A stretch of 64,000 nt of DNA, taken from Flavobacterium jumunjinense. Its GTDB lineage: Bacteria; Bacteroidota; Bacteroidia; Flavobacteriales; Flavobacteriaceae. The first letter of the stretch is position 1, and the number at the start of each line of letters is the position of its first letter. The DNA is taken from the NCBI RefSeq assembly GCF_021650975.2, contig NZ_CP091285.1, positions 4,154,001 to 4,218,000 of the forward strand, given 5' to 3'. Below the pieces are notes generated by a model, which saw nothing but the letters and a program-made list of their open reading frames with translations, searched no databases and was not told the origin of the DNA. This document shows positions 25,591 to 35,369 of this stretch, in pieces. Position numbers and translations under genes: made by a program.

Positions 25591-26298
25591 CACAACCTTA
25601 ACCACTTTACTACTATCGTCTGCTACAGGAACAAAAGCACCACCTGTATAGCTAAAAAAACCCAATTCAAGAATAGTAAATACAATCCCTGTACTTTTTG
25701 TAGCATGTGCTACTATGGGCAAATGCAAATAATCGGGCAAATGTTTTTTACCGTAAAAACAGATAGCACTACTCGTTAATTGTGCCTCTTGCGTAGTAAA
25801 ATTAAAAGTAAAACAATGCACTTTAGCGCCTAAATAATTCGCTTTTTTAGGAAAGGTTAAAGAAGTTGCATTCACTTCTAAACAATCGCTAATAGAACAA
25901 TGTAAATCTATAGCAGCATCAGGATTAAAATAATAACCTTCTAGCATTTTCTTAGCCTCAATAGTTTGTAGCGCTATTGCTAACGTGCGCTTACCCCTTT
26001 CAGACGTTGAATCGCAAGTCATTACAGTACGCATTTTCTTCGTTAAACTATTTACTACTGCCAGGTTATTTTGTTTTGGTAAAATGCCTTTTAAACACAT
26101 TCTAATTACCTTACACAAAGAAGACACTTTTCCAAACTCGGTCGCATTTTCTCTACATCTTTCATATTTCTTTGCGCTTTTTAAGCCTTTAGTAGTAAAA
26201 CCACTTATCGACCTAATAATCATTTGCCCTCTAGACTCATAAATAACATAGTTTCCTATTCTTTTTGGGTAGTTTCCCTCTACTTCTATTAATGCCAT
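25573..26298 (-). CDS. Conserved-looking flavobacterial protein of unknown function
   Basis: 241 aa from the ATG at 26298 (MALIEVEGNYPKRIGNYVIY); the 53 codons upstream look like non-coding DNA with TTCGGGTTTTG-type repeats. Features include SRGQMIIRS, FTTKGLKSAKKYERCRENATEFGK and a C-terminal beta-rich half (KVHCFTFNFTTQEAQLTSS). It resembles a hypothetical family I associate with Flavobacteriaceae. No signal peptide or catalytic motif. The stop codon lies inside a dispersed repeat. Confidence 0.7.
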   Translation of the reverse strand: MALIEVEGNYPKRIGNYVIYESRGQMIIRSISGFTTKGLKSAKKYERCRENATEFGKVSSLCKVIRMCLKGILPKQNNLAVVNSLTKKMRTVMTCDSTSERGKRTLAIALQTIEAKKMLEGYYFNPDAAIDLHCSISDCLEVNATSLTFPKKANYLGAKVHCFTFNFTTQEAQLTSSAICFYGKKHLPDYLHLPIVAHATKSTGIVFTILELGFFSYTGGAFVPVADDSSKVVKVVDVATD

Positions 26299-26807
26299 AA
26301 CCTTATTTTTTAGTGTTTTTTTTCTTTCTTTTAGTCTTGTTCGGACTTTGTTCGGGTTTTGTTCGGGTTTTGCTCGGGGTTGTGGTACCCCTAATTTTAT
26401 ATCTTTTTGTTGTTTTTTTTCAAAAAAAGGGAGCTTTGCGAACGAAACCATAATCAATACAAAATCAAACCATAAAAACTATGCCATCTTTATAAAACAA
26501 CGACTTGTTAAGGATTGATGGTTAATGATAAATAATTAATTCTTAATGGTTAATTATTAATCAACATTGAAAATCATTTTACAAACTCGTTAATACAATA
26601 CAAACAAGTTTTAATTATCTATTTTATTGATATCAATAATGGATTATAATATACAAAACCCATGAAGGACATGTTTTTATACTGTATTACTGATGTTTGA
26701 TAATGAATGACTAATTCTTGATTATTAATTAAAATTGAAACTTGTTTTACAAATATATCAACAAAATACAAACAAGTTTTTATTATCTATTTTCTAGGGG
26801 ATAATGA

Positions 26808-27226
26808 TTTTGTTTGTAATACGTCAGTGATTTTTAGGAAATGCGAAAAGCAATTTCATAAAAAAATTCTATTCCCCTCCTTTGGAGGGGTGTCCGAAGG
26901 ACGGGGTGGTTAAAATTCCTCTCCGTCTCCTGTTTTGTTCTAATAACAAGGTTAAAACCCTGACCTACAATATATATCGAGCTCTGAAATTAATGGTGAA
27001 TGATAGTGTTACAAATTAGTTTTTTGTTTGTATTACGTCAGTGATTTTTAGGAAATGAGAAAAGCAATTTCATAAAAAGCTTCTATTCCCCTCCTTTGGA
27101 GGGGTGTCCGAAGGACGGGGTGGTTAAAATCCCTCTCCGTCTCCTGTTTTGTTCTAATAACAAGGTTAAAACCCTGCCCTACATATATACCGAACTCTAA
27201 AATTAATGATGAATGATAGATGATAA
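26808..27226. repeat. Two 200-bp direct repeats with Flavobacterium-type REP
   Basis: Copies at 26808-27006 and 27028-27226 are about 90 percent identical by eye. Each contains the CCCCTCCTTTGGAGGGG palindrome followed by TGTCCGAAGGACGGGGTGG. Confidence 0.8.
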
Positions 27227-27750
27227 ATTATTAATAAAAATTGCTCTTACCCATAAAAACAAAACGTGTAAGTTCCAGAGGAACGACCCATTTTGTAGCA
27301 ACGTGATTTTAATCCGTTGTTTTTAATCCGTTGTTTTTAATGATTGATAAATTATTAATGGTTCATTGTTAATAATTTTGTTTGTAAAATTCCAAATAGC
27401 ATGCCTACAGCAAGACAAGTTTTGAGAATATTGGTTTACAATTAAATAAACACATAGATTTGCAATACAACCTTTAACCTACAACCATAAACTAAAAAAC
27501 ACACTTACCCCATACCTACTCCCTATTAACCCCATAGCAACCCCGTATATACCTTGTAGATGTGGTACCCCTAAGACAAAGCTCTTTTTGTAATTAAACC
27601 CAAATTACCTATTAGACTTTGTCATGAGAGAAATAGATCCAAAATAGTTGCGAAGTACGGAAGTTTTAACCCACAAATGTAGCATTAGCTACATTGAAGA
27701 CGTAAAACGGAGTACTGAAGCAAATATAAAGCAGCTATTTTTCGTAATAG

Positions 27751-27770
27751 AATTCAAATGATAAATGGTA
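27751..27770. repeat. Solo end of the MITE family
   Basis: AATTCAAATGATAAATGGTA equals the right terminus of the 160-bp elements; the rest is missing. Confidence 0.6.
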
Positions 27771-27820
27771 TTTTTTATAACATGCATACTATTGAAAACG
27801 AAAATTAAGTAAACAAAAAA

Positions 27821-27844
27821 AGCCGACAAATAATCTTGTCGGCT
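27821..27844 (-). terminator. Terminator after DUF4132 gene
   Basis: 9-bp perfect stem AGCCGACAA/TTGTCGGCT, 6-nt loop, then T7 on the minus strand; 24 bp past the stop. Confidence 0.88.
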
Positions 27845-27867
27845 TTAAGTAATAATTGACTTCTGAA

Positions 27868-30800
27868 TTAGTTTACAGCTATCTTCTTATCTATTTGCGT
27901 AAGAATAGTTGGGTCTTGTATCTCATTGTCTTTGGCAAACAAGAGTACTTTCGACATTACTTCTGCCGATTTCGGATCATCATCGGCAAATGGAATGAAT
28001 AGTCTACCTCTGTGTTGTGAATGAACAGGTAAAATGGATAAATATTTCCCTGGTGTTTGATGCACAACAGCACTACCCAAATGAACACTATAATTTGCCA
28101 TAGTTCCAGTAATTAAAGCATGTGATTCTTTTACCTCAACATTATTAATTTTGAACAATCGTAGTGTTTCCCTTAATAAAACAGCACGCATTTCAATAGA
28201 AGAATGACTGGCTTCTGGATCTACTCCTCCAACATGGGCTACGCTCACTACAAGATCTATGTCGCGCATTACTTCTGAAAATATTCTTGGGTTAATGTCT
28301 TCAAAAGGAATGTTTTTATAATCTTTTAACGAATGAAACTCAATAGTTTCTAATGTTGGACTTTCTACTTCTGCTGGAGAAAACCAATCGGCCATAGCAT
28401 ATAGTTTTACTTGAAAACCTGCTGCATGAAATACTTTTTGCAAGCCTTCTTCATAATCTACTTTCCAGCCTTTGTTCTTTAAAAGAGCCAAAGTTTGTTT
28501 TGGATGTACTTGATGTCCTGCATAGCGACGAGAAATAGCTCTTTCAGCTAACTCATCGGGTGTTGGTACATATAACTCTCTAAAAACTTGTTTAAATGGC
28601 TGTACTAACTTGTTATCAAAACAATACGATTGGAAATCTGTCCAAACAGCATTGGCATGCAAATCATAACAATGTGCTATTCTAAATGTTGGGTTTTCTT
28701 CTAATGGAATAATTTCTCCTGTAGCAGCTACTAAATTACCCGAAGAAAAGAAACCTACTTGTGTATCATTGACTACAAATACTAGTTTTTCTAAATGTTT
28801 AGAAATTACTGGATGTTCAAATAGGTTTGTCATTTCGTCTAATGTAAAAGCATCACCCCTTACCATAGCTTCTTCGAGTCCTTTTCTTGAACGAGACCAT
28901 TGCTCTCGCATGGTTTTTCTATAACTAGTTAGTTCTATTAGCTCTTTTTCTTTCTTTAATTTGGCAGGTATAGCTTTTAATTTTTTATCACCTTTGGTTA
29001 CTTCTAAATCGGCTTTACCTTCTTGGTTAATAACTAAGCTAATGGTTACATCATCAAAAGAAATAGCAGTATCTTTTGATAATATTTGCTGTACTTGTTT
29101 GGTTTCCATTGCCCAAGTTAATCGCATTGGGTCCACATAGCCTGCATTTCGGGCTAAGTTTTCCATAGCAACGCTAAGAGCCAAAGCTTCACTAGTTTGT
29201 TTCATGGAACCAAACTCTTTACTCTCTTTTTTAAATTGTTGCAAGTATTCATAGCGCTGTAAAACGTCTTTTTCTGCATTGGTTTTACTAAGTGGAACTA
29301 ATCCATAAACACGCAAATAATCTTGATCGCGTTTGTCTTTTACCTTTGCAGTTACTTCTCTAATTTTTAAACTTCCCGTTAAAGTATCAGAATATAAGCG
29401 CGCTCTACGATGTCCGTTTCCATCGGTTATAAACTTGGCTGCATCATATAATATTTCCCATTTGGCTTTTCCTAATTGTTTGTATGATGATACAAACCAG
29501 TCTTTATCAACAGCTCCGCTTTTAAAGTCTTGCAAGTCTATTGCAGAATATTTAGCTACTTCGCTTTCTAATTCAGAATTAACATCGCTATAACCCGATG
29601 TTTTAGTATGAGCATGTAACCACCAAATACCCTCATCTAACCCTTTCCAATCGAGATAACTGCTAATTAGTTTTTGCCATTGTGGTGCATAAATAGCTGC
29701 CTGAACTAATCGTTCTTCTGTAAGTTTACTTTTTTGTACTAAGGTGTTAAATGCTTCTTGAGTATCCGTTTGCAATGGGAAGCATCTTTTTAATAAAAAA
29801 CTAAATAGTTTTTGCTTGCTCATTTCGGTATACCCCCATGAATAAATATAGCCTTTGTATAGATTGGCTTTCCCTACGTTTTCTAGCAGTTCTACAAAAC
29901 GATTGGCTCCGTATATTTTTTCCAAACGTTGTACTAAATGAGTTACGGATGTATTAGCATCCCCTCGCTTCACTTCAATATCTAAAAATGTTTTTCTTAT
30001 TTTATCTATCATTGGCGATAAGAAAGAAAAGTTTTTCATTAAATTAGCACTATCACGCTCTCTACGGTTGTTTTTATCTCCTGTTAGTAAAGACAACCTG
30101 TTACCATCTAAAATACCCTCATATAATTCTCCTTCAGTAATATATTTATTTTCATAAGCCACACAATACATGTACAAAGGAGGTTTGCTAAAAGCATAAT
30201 TTTCTTTTAAGCCAGACAATTGATACCATCTATATAAGTTCCAAACTTTATGTTGTTGTGCTGTAGTTAATTCATTAAGCGAAATTGCTTCTAAGAACAC
30301 ACCAAAATAAGATTCGCTTTGAAAACCATTACCGCTGTCTGAATTTCTATAGTAATCGTTTTTTTCGGGCTTGTATTTATATTCTAAAACTGATTCAGGC
30401 AAATTACTAAACAGTTTTGAACAGGCATCTATAAGGTAATCTTGTTTTTCTTTGAAAGGGAATTTTAGTTTTAATGCATTTATAATTGTAAATAAAGGAT
30501 TGGACCAATAGTATTTATCTTTCTTAGGATTAGGAATTTCTTTATGATAATAGAAAACATATTCTTCTAATGTATCCCTAAATACTTTTCTATCGCAAGA
30601 CGTTGCAAAACTCAGTAAGAATAAATCTATAGGCTGTAAACCTTCAGTAACATACCAGTTTTCCCAAACTGCATGCAATGGATAATTCACAAAACGCTCT
30701 TCTGGAGTTACTTTGCCTTTTAATCTCTTTTGTTCACTAAAGTTATTTCCTAACAGTACTTTCTCTCTAGTAGTATCATAATATTCTATTTCATATTCAT

Positions 30801-32937
30801 AATCTTTGTTGGCTTCAAAAAGATTATATAATCTATCTATTGCTTCTTTGATTGCCTCATACGGTTTTGAAAAACCATATTTATTATTTTGGGTTACTTG
30901 TGTGTAGAAAGAATCTTTTGCTATTTCGGGTAAAGCATAAGTAGAAATTGCATTCGGATCATAAAAACCATAGCCATTTTCTTGTGATAATACTTCTATA
31001 TCATTAGATGGATTTATTTGTTCTAAAAACTTAGATTCCCTTTCAGAAAGGTTACTTTTTTCTGAAAATACTTTTAGCCATTCTTCTATTTTTACAGCTA
31101 ATTTTTCTGCTTTTTGAAGTTGCAAAATAAGGTCTAAAGCACTCATTCGTTGCTCAATATTCCCTTTTTCAATAATTCCATCTATAAAAGAGATTAAAAT
31201 GCTATCGTCTTGTTTTATTAGCATTTCAATAATGTTTTTCTTTAAAGTAGAATTTTTACGTTTTAATAAGTCTTCAAAAAGATCTAATTCTGTATTATTT
31301 AATTCTACAGCACTCAATGTACAAATAGCCGAAGCCATTATAGCTTCTCCTCTATCTTTTATTACTTTTAGAGCAAACGCTCTCTGAAATTCGGTAGGTG
31401 TTTCTTTATCTTTTAAAGCATTATCTTTTAAAGCATAAAAAGAATAACAGTAGTATTTCCCTAGTATTTCTCGGGTTATTTTTTCTCTTAAATGAATTGA
31501 TAGGTTATCAAAATCGTCTAATATCAGTTGTAAATATTCTTGATTTTCTCCTACTAATGCCATTGCTGAAGCATACAGCGTATCGCGTTCAAATTTAACA
31601 GTAGACCAAGAGAATACTTTCCCTTCAAATGCTTTTTCTTTTACAGTGATAGACTGTGTTAAATCGTATACTTTTTGAAAAAAATTGGGGTAATCTGGGT
31701 TATTAATATAGTATTTCCCCTTTGTGTTTGCTTCTAACAAAGCTTTCATTCTATAAGATAAAAAAGCAAGTATTTGAAGGTTTTCAGTTTCTAATGCTTT
31801 GTAATAAATAGGCATTTCTATGTAAGGATCGTTGGTTTCACCAGCAAATCGTATGGCTAAACATTTTTTTTCTACAGATCCATTTTCTAATAAATCATGC
31901 AAATAAGGTACTGTTTTTTGAATATCTAAAACACCTTGTACCCATAATGCCATGTAAACCTCATTATTGTTTTTACTCTGAATACCAGCTGGTATACTAT
32001 CTTGATTTGCAAAATAGTGCGATGCAAATTGAAGAATGTTACGCACTGTGGTTTCTTTTTCTGCTTCCCAACCTAGTCCTGTCCAAGTATCTATTGCTCT
32101 TACTACTGATGAAAAACGAGTTAATTTATTTTCAATAATAACGTTTATCATGTATTCTAGAGCTTCTATACTTGTTTCATCTAACGATTCTAAAACTGTT
32201 TGACGCAATCCTTCTTGTCGTTGTGCAGCAAGCAATAACTTTTCTACAAGTTCCCAAGAGCTTTTCTTGTCACTATTTAGTAAGGCCTTAATTATATTTT
32301 TTGATACTTTTCCTACTGTTTCTTTATTAAAAATAATAGCTTCAATTAATTGATATACTTTTTGATCTCCAGCATCTATTGCTGCAGACCAAATCATAAA
32401 CTGGTTTTGAGGATTCGCTATTTCAGTATCATATTTTATTTGCTCTTCTATAGTTAAATTATAATAGATATTATTTCTATATTGATACAAATAAGATCCT
32501 AAAAGTAATGTTCTTAGAAAATTAACTTGGTTCACTAATAAAATTTTATCGTGATTTGGAGCTCTAAATGAACGTCTTGTATACCCTGTTTGATAGGCTT
32601 TATAAGGAAGTTTATTCCAAGTATCTTTTACATATTTGGCATTGGTTTCGCCAAAGAAATAAAGTAATAAATCATAATATTCTGGATTGTCCCACATATC
32701 ATTAGTAACCCATTTCTCAAAAAGAGTTGACTCTTCTGATCCTAAAGAAATGTAATAACTGTTATTGTTTTTTATGGTTACTAATTGCCATCCAAATTCT
32801 GCAACCACTTTTTCTAGTTTATTATTTTCTATTTGCTTTAGTATAAAATCATTATTTATACATTCTTCTAATTCTCTTTTATACCGAGTAAGAGGATTCT
32901 CTATTACATTTTTTGCTAATGCAAGTTCAATTGACAT
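27868..32937 (-). CDS. Giant DUF4132 (MolR-like) helical-repeat protein
   Basis: 1689 aa. The first about 1250 residues are an alpha-helical HEAT/ARM-like solenoid. The C-terminal DUF4132 region includes LRVYGLVPLSK, the EQWSRSRKGLEEAM segment, FRELYVPTPDELAERAI, RRYAGHQVHPKQTLALLK and the ending VVSVAHVGGVDPEASHSS. This family includes E. coli YehI (MolR), which lies near MoxR-ATPase, VWA and SWIM genes and is predicted to act in conflict or stress systems. It is co-transcribed with the 144-aa gene 48 bp upstream. The same window encodes a WGR plus helical-repeat protein and a SWIM protein in the retron. Biochemical activity unknown. Confidence 0.85.
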   Translation of the reverse strand: MSIELALAKNVIENPLTRYKRELEECINNDFILKQIENNKLEKVVAEFGWQLVTIKNNNSYYISLGSEESTLFEKWVTNDMWDNPEYYDLLLYFFGETNAKYVKDTWNKLPYKAYQTGYTRRSFRAPNHDKILLVNQVNFLRTLLLGSYLYQYRNNIYYNLTIEEQIKYDTEIANPQNQFMIWSAAIDAGDQKVYQLIEAIIFNKETVGKVSKNIIKALLNSDKKSSWELVEKLLLAAQRQEGLRQTVLESLDETSIEALEYMINVIIENKLTRFSSVVRAIDTWTGLGWEAEKETTVRNILQFASHYFANQDSIPAGIQSKNNNEVYMALWVQGVLDIQKTVPYLHDLLENGSVEKKCLAIRFAGETNDPYIEMPIYYKALETENLQILAFLSYRMKALLEANTKGKYYINNPDYPNFFQKVYDLTQSITVKEKAFEGKVFSWSTVKFERDTLYASAMALVGENQEYLQLILDDFDNLSIHLREKITREILGKYYCYSFYALKDNALKDKETPTEFQRAFALKVIKDRGEAIMASAICTLSAVELNNTELDLFEDLLKRKNSTLKKNIIEMLIKQDDSILISFIDGIIEKGNIEQRMSALDLILQLQKAEKLAVKIEEWLKVFSEKSNLSERESKFLEQINPSNDIEVLSQENGYGFYDPNAISTYALPEIAKDSFYTQVTQNNKYGFSKPYEAIKEAIDRLYNLFEANKDYEYEIEYYDTTREKVLLGNNFSEQKRLKGKVTPEERFVNYPLHAVWENWYVTEGLQPIDLFLLSFATSCDRKVFRDTLEEYVFYYHKEIPNPKKDKYYWSNPLFTIINALKLKFPFKEKQDYLIDACSKLFSNLPESVLEYKYKPEKNDYYRNSDSGNGFQSESYFGVFLEAISLNELTTAQQHKVWNLYRWYQLSGLKENYAFSKPPLYMYCVAYENKYITEGELYEGILDGNRLSLLTGDKNNRRERDSANLMKNFSFLSPMIDKIRKTFLDIEVKRGDANTSVTHLVQRLEKIYGANRFVELLENVGKANLYKGYIYSWGYTEMSKQKLFSFLLKRCFPLQTDTQEAFNTLVQKSKLTEERLVQAAIYAPQWQKLISSYLDWKGLDEGIWWLHAHTKTSGYSDVNSELESEVAKYSAIDLQDFKSGAVDKDWFVSSYKQLGKAKWEILYDAAKFITDGNGHRRARLYSDTLTGSLKIREVTAKVKDKRDQDYLRVYGLVPLSKTNAEKDVLQRYEYLQQFKKESKEFGSMKQTSEALALSVAMENLARNAGYVDPMRLTWAMETKQVQQILSKDTAISFDDVTISLVINQEGKADLEVTKGDKKLKAIPAKLKKEKELIELTSYRKTMREQWSRSRKGLEEAMVRGDAFTLDEMTNLFEHPVISKHLEKLVFVVNDTQVGFFSSGNLVAATGEIIPLEENPTFRIAHCYDLHANAVWTDFQSYCFDNKLVQPFKQVFRELYVPTPDELAERAISRRYAGHQVHPKQTLALLKNKGWKVDYEEGLQKVFHAAGFQVKLYAMADWFSPAEVESPTLETIEFHSLKDYKNIPFEDINPRIFSEVMRDIDLVVSVAHVGGVDPEASHSSIEMRAVLLRETLRLFKINNVEVKESHALITGTMANYSVHLGSAVVHQTPGKYLSILPVHSQHRGRLFIPFADDDPKSAEVMSKVLLFAKDNEIQDPTILTQIDKKIAVN

Positions 32938-32985
32938 AGTAGTATGATTTTTTTTATATAGTATTGTTTTTGTTTTTGTTGTTTG

Positions 32986-33420
32986 TTACCAATAACTTCC
33001 AGATAAGAAAGTAAGTCTTATAAAAGTAAGCGCTTTGTTTTCAGATAAATCTATGGTATCAGAAAGTGTTTGAAGCTCGTCATCGCCATAAAAAACAGCA
33101 AACAACCCATCTTCATAAGCTAAAAGAGCAGTTTCTTTTGCTTTCTGTAAATCGATTGTATTATGATTATAAAGTGCTCCAAAGCCTACTTTTCCTGTAT
33201 CTGTTAAAATAGGTAAATAGTTTTCTTTAGGTAAATGAATGGTATCTTCATCGTCCCATTCAAAAGAAGATGTTTTAAATTTCTCAACCTGACTTTCTAC
33301 AACAGCTTCAAGTAGGTCTTTTAAATTTACTATTGAGCTAGAAAGCGCTAAACTAATTGTATTATTTTGTAGTATAGGATGTTTTTTTCCTAATTGCTTT
33401 ACTGAAATTGTGAGTTTCAT
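32986..33420 (-). CDS. Small partner of the DUF4132 protein
   Basis: 144 aa, acidic, unrecognised (MKLTISVKQLGKKHPILQNN...; FEWDDEDTIHLPKENYLPIL; ends TFLSGSYW). The beta-rich C-terminus (GLFAVFYGDDELQTL) suggests a small globular fold. It is encoded directly before the giant gene in the same orientation, so it probably forms a two-gene operon with it. Confidence 0.75.
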   Translation of the reverse strand: MKLTISVKQLGKKHPILQNNTISLALSSSIVNLKDLLEAVVESQVEKFKTSSFEWDDEDTIHLPKENYLPILTDTGKVGFGALYNHNTIDLQKAKETALLAYEDGLFAVFYGDDELQTLSDTIDLSENKALTFIRLTFLSGSYW

Positions 33421-33800
33421 TTTATCTATATGATTGTAAAATTAAGCTTACAATATAATTATTTTTTAAAGACTATTAAACCTTAATTTTGAAATTATTT
33501 ATAATTAATAAAGATTGGTAGGTTTACAACTATTATTACAATTTCAATCTTTTCAATTAATAAAAGAACATTAGAACCGAAGCAAAAATAGTAAGGTGAT
33601 CTATTTATAGAACATCAGTTATTCATAAAATCAATTAAGATATAGCAAGAATAAAGCTAATGATTGCATAAATTACTTATAATTAGTATAAAACCACATT
33701 ACACCTTTTCTATATATTAAGTTAAAAATCAAACAAATAGCTTTAATTATTTCTTTTTTCATTAACTTTAATCTTAATTAAAAACAAATAAACATCCGTT
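33421..33800. other. Divergent intergenic region, 380 bp
   Basis: Very AT-rich. It should carry promoters for the DUF4132 operon (minus) and the GG-leader peptide gene (plus). No other structure seen. Confidence 0.5.
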
Positions 33801-33965
33801 ATGTTAAACAGTATTTTAAATTTAGTAGGAGTTAGTAAATTAGAGAAAAAAGAGAAAAGAAGTATTCAAGGTGGAAGAGCGAAATGCAAAGATCAATATG
33901 GTAATTGTATTAAATATGGTCGTTTTTGCGCTGAGCTAGAATGCGTATGGGGCCCACTTGATTAA
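33801..33965 (+). CDS. GG-leader Cys-rich peptide (bacteriocin-type precursor)
   Basis: 54 aa, shorter than usual gene-calling limits. The leader (MLNSILNLVGVSKLEKKEKR) ends in SIQGG, a double-glycine processing site. The core (about 29 aa, RAKCKDQYGNC...) has four Cys at positions 29, 36, 43 and 48, spaced 7, 7 and 5, followed by VWGPLD. Such peptides are cleaved and exported by peptidase-containing ABC transporters and often form disulfide or thioether rings. No transporter or modifying enzyme is in this window. A strong terminator follows immediately, so it is a single-gene unit. Confidence 0.75.
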   Translation: MLNSILNLVGVSKLEKKEKRSIQGGRAKCKDQYGNCIKYGRFCAELECVWGPLD

Positions 33966-33982
33966 TCTCTTTTTTAGAAGGA

Positions 33983-34012
33983 AGGTCGTCTAAACAAATT
34001 TTTAGACGACCT
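33983..34012. terminator. Bidirectional terminator
   Basis: 12-bp perfect stem AGGTCGTCTAAA/TTTAGACGACCT, 6-nt loop, T run on the plus side. It ends the peptide gene and may also serve the lipoprotein gene converging from 34041. Confidence 0.9.
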
Positions 34013-34040
34013 TTTGTTTGGGAAAAAACGGCTTATTCTT

Positions 34041-35051
34041 CTAGTTTATCCCTTTGTATTGATTCTTGGTGTAAGTACTACTAAAGTTTCCTAAATTTTT
34101 AAAATAGTCTTTTACTAACTTCACAGGATCGGTTGCCAATTCTCCCGCACTTGGGTTGTCGTTTTTATCGTCCCAATTCCAAGGTGTATTAGCGTTTCCA
34201 GAACCTTTTGTAGAATGAAACGATTTTGCATTGTTTAAAAAGCTAGCGTCATATCGTTTTGCCCAAAAGCCATTGGGTTCAAAAATATTAACCAGTTTGT
34301 ATGTAACGTTTCTATCATTGTTGTTCAATGGTGCTTCGGCTGTGGTTAAACTTGGGTAGTATTTTATTCCGTCTCCAATAATTTTATAGGCGGGCCAAGC
34401 TTTTAAACCATGCCCTTTAGACTCTTGTGCGGTTACAGGATGTTGCTCATTATTATAATTCTCGTAGGAAACTGTTCCATCAATGTCTTCATTATTTGCT
34501 TGCAAAGAACTTCCTGTTGGTGTGAAAGAATAAAAATCGGTATGAGCCACAGTTACCATACCTAGAAATTCTCCATATCCATTATTAGTAGTTGCTTTTT
34601 TTATTATTGACAATTGTCCTTCTAAATCATTTTCATGGTAATCTATACCAAAAAAACAGACGTTTGCCCAATCTCTCGGATGAAAGAAAGCATACAGAAT
34701 AAAATAGTGTGTACTGGTTTCTACTACCGAATAGTAACAATGTGCAAGAGGATTATAATTCTTGCTAGGCTCTATATTGTCCCAATTGTTGCGAGAATTC
34801 CAATCGTTATCGAAATTAATAGCAGTAATATAATCGCCTCTTCCATTCATTGCACCACAGCCTGAATTGTCTACATCTTGATGATGCACGGGCGCCCAGC
34901 GCAAAACTAAATCATCATAGAAGGCTGCTGTCTGCTTTGCTGCAAGTAGAGGATTGCTTTTTGCACTACTCTCATCATCTAAATCGGAGGTAGAACAACT
35001 ATTGCATAAAAAGAATAATGCAATTAGCAGAAGTAAATAATTTTCTTTCAT
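34041..35051 (-). CDS. Secreted lipoprotein of unknown function (VPS62-like features)
   Basis: 336 aa from the ATG at 35051 (MKENYLLLLIALFFLCNSCS), a lipoprotein signal with the lipobox Cys near residue 19; the upstream 27 codons of the open frame overlap a MITE remnant and are not used. The mature part has LRWAPVHHQDVD, FFHPRDW, HENDLEGQL and GHGLKAWPAY motifs spread over a beta-rich domain. The pattern recalls VPS62/necrosis-inducing-type secreted folds, but I would not assign a function. It converges on the GG-leader peptide gene. Confidence 0.75.
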   Translation of the reverse strand: MKENYLLLLIALFFLCNSCSTSDLDDESSAKSNPLLAAKQTAAFYDDLVLRWAPVHHQDVDNSGCGAMNGRGDYITAINFDNDWNSRNNWDNIEPSKNYNPLAHCYYSVVETSTHYFILYAFFHPRDWANVCFFGIDYHENDLEGQLSIIKKATTNNGYGEFLGMVTVAHTDFYSFTPTGSSLQANNEDIDGTVSYENYNNEQHPVTAQESKGHGLKAWPAYKIIGDGIKYYPSLTTAEAPLNNNDRNVTYKLVNIFEPNGFWAKRYDASFLNNAKSFHSTKGSGNANTPWNWDDKNDNPSAGELATDPVKLVKDYFKNLGNFSSTYTKNQYKGIN

Positions 35052-35091
35052 ATCAGTTTGTTTTTTTATTTGTTTGTTTATTTGTTTGTTA

Positions 35092-35138
35092 TACCAGTTA
35101 TGATTTGAATTTACTGTAAAAGAAAATGACAAATGGTA
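35092..35138. repeat. Internally deleted MITE copy (47 bp)
   Basis: Left terminus TACCAGTTATGATTTGAATT joined directly to the right-end ACAAATGGTA; the roughly 110-bp interior is missing. Confidence 0.75.
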
Positions 35139-35369
35139 TTACCTACAAAGTAAGACAAATAGGGTTACTAAATGATTGGTTTGTAATCATCTAATCGTTA
35201 TGATTCGAAAGCCTATGTTAAATTCTGATGAAGTGTATTCTAAAAAAGCTTCTCTTTCTATTGGAGAAAAAGAAGCTAAATGTCGCAGTATTTTCAATAT
35301 AAAGTTTATCGTATCGAAACAGATATTGATTTACAGAAAATTAAAACCGAATGATAGTAATACTTGTTT

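Larger units (their letters stand above)
26458..27867. other. 1.4-kb repeat-rich noncoding stretch
   Basis: No convincing ORF. It holds a 200-bp direct repeat (26808-27006 and 27028-27226), a diverged copy of the 139-bp element near 27241, many TTAATGATTAATTATTAATG runs, one end of the MITE family and the DUF4132 terminator. Confidence 0.7.

Noticed and set aside
25498..25779. 93-aa plus ORF starting in a dispersed repeat
   Set aside because: It reads the 139-bp repeat and the antisense of the 25573 gene.
27868..32937. WGR domain in the DUF4132 protein
   Set aside because: Many relatives have an N-terminal WGR domain, but the visible N-terminus here lacks the W/Y-G-R motif.
21185..33420. 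Hidden cas1, cas2 or cas4 near cas12a
   Set aside because: The reading frames on both sides were examined; none shows the expected motifs.
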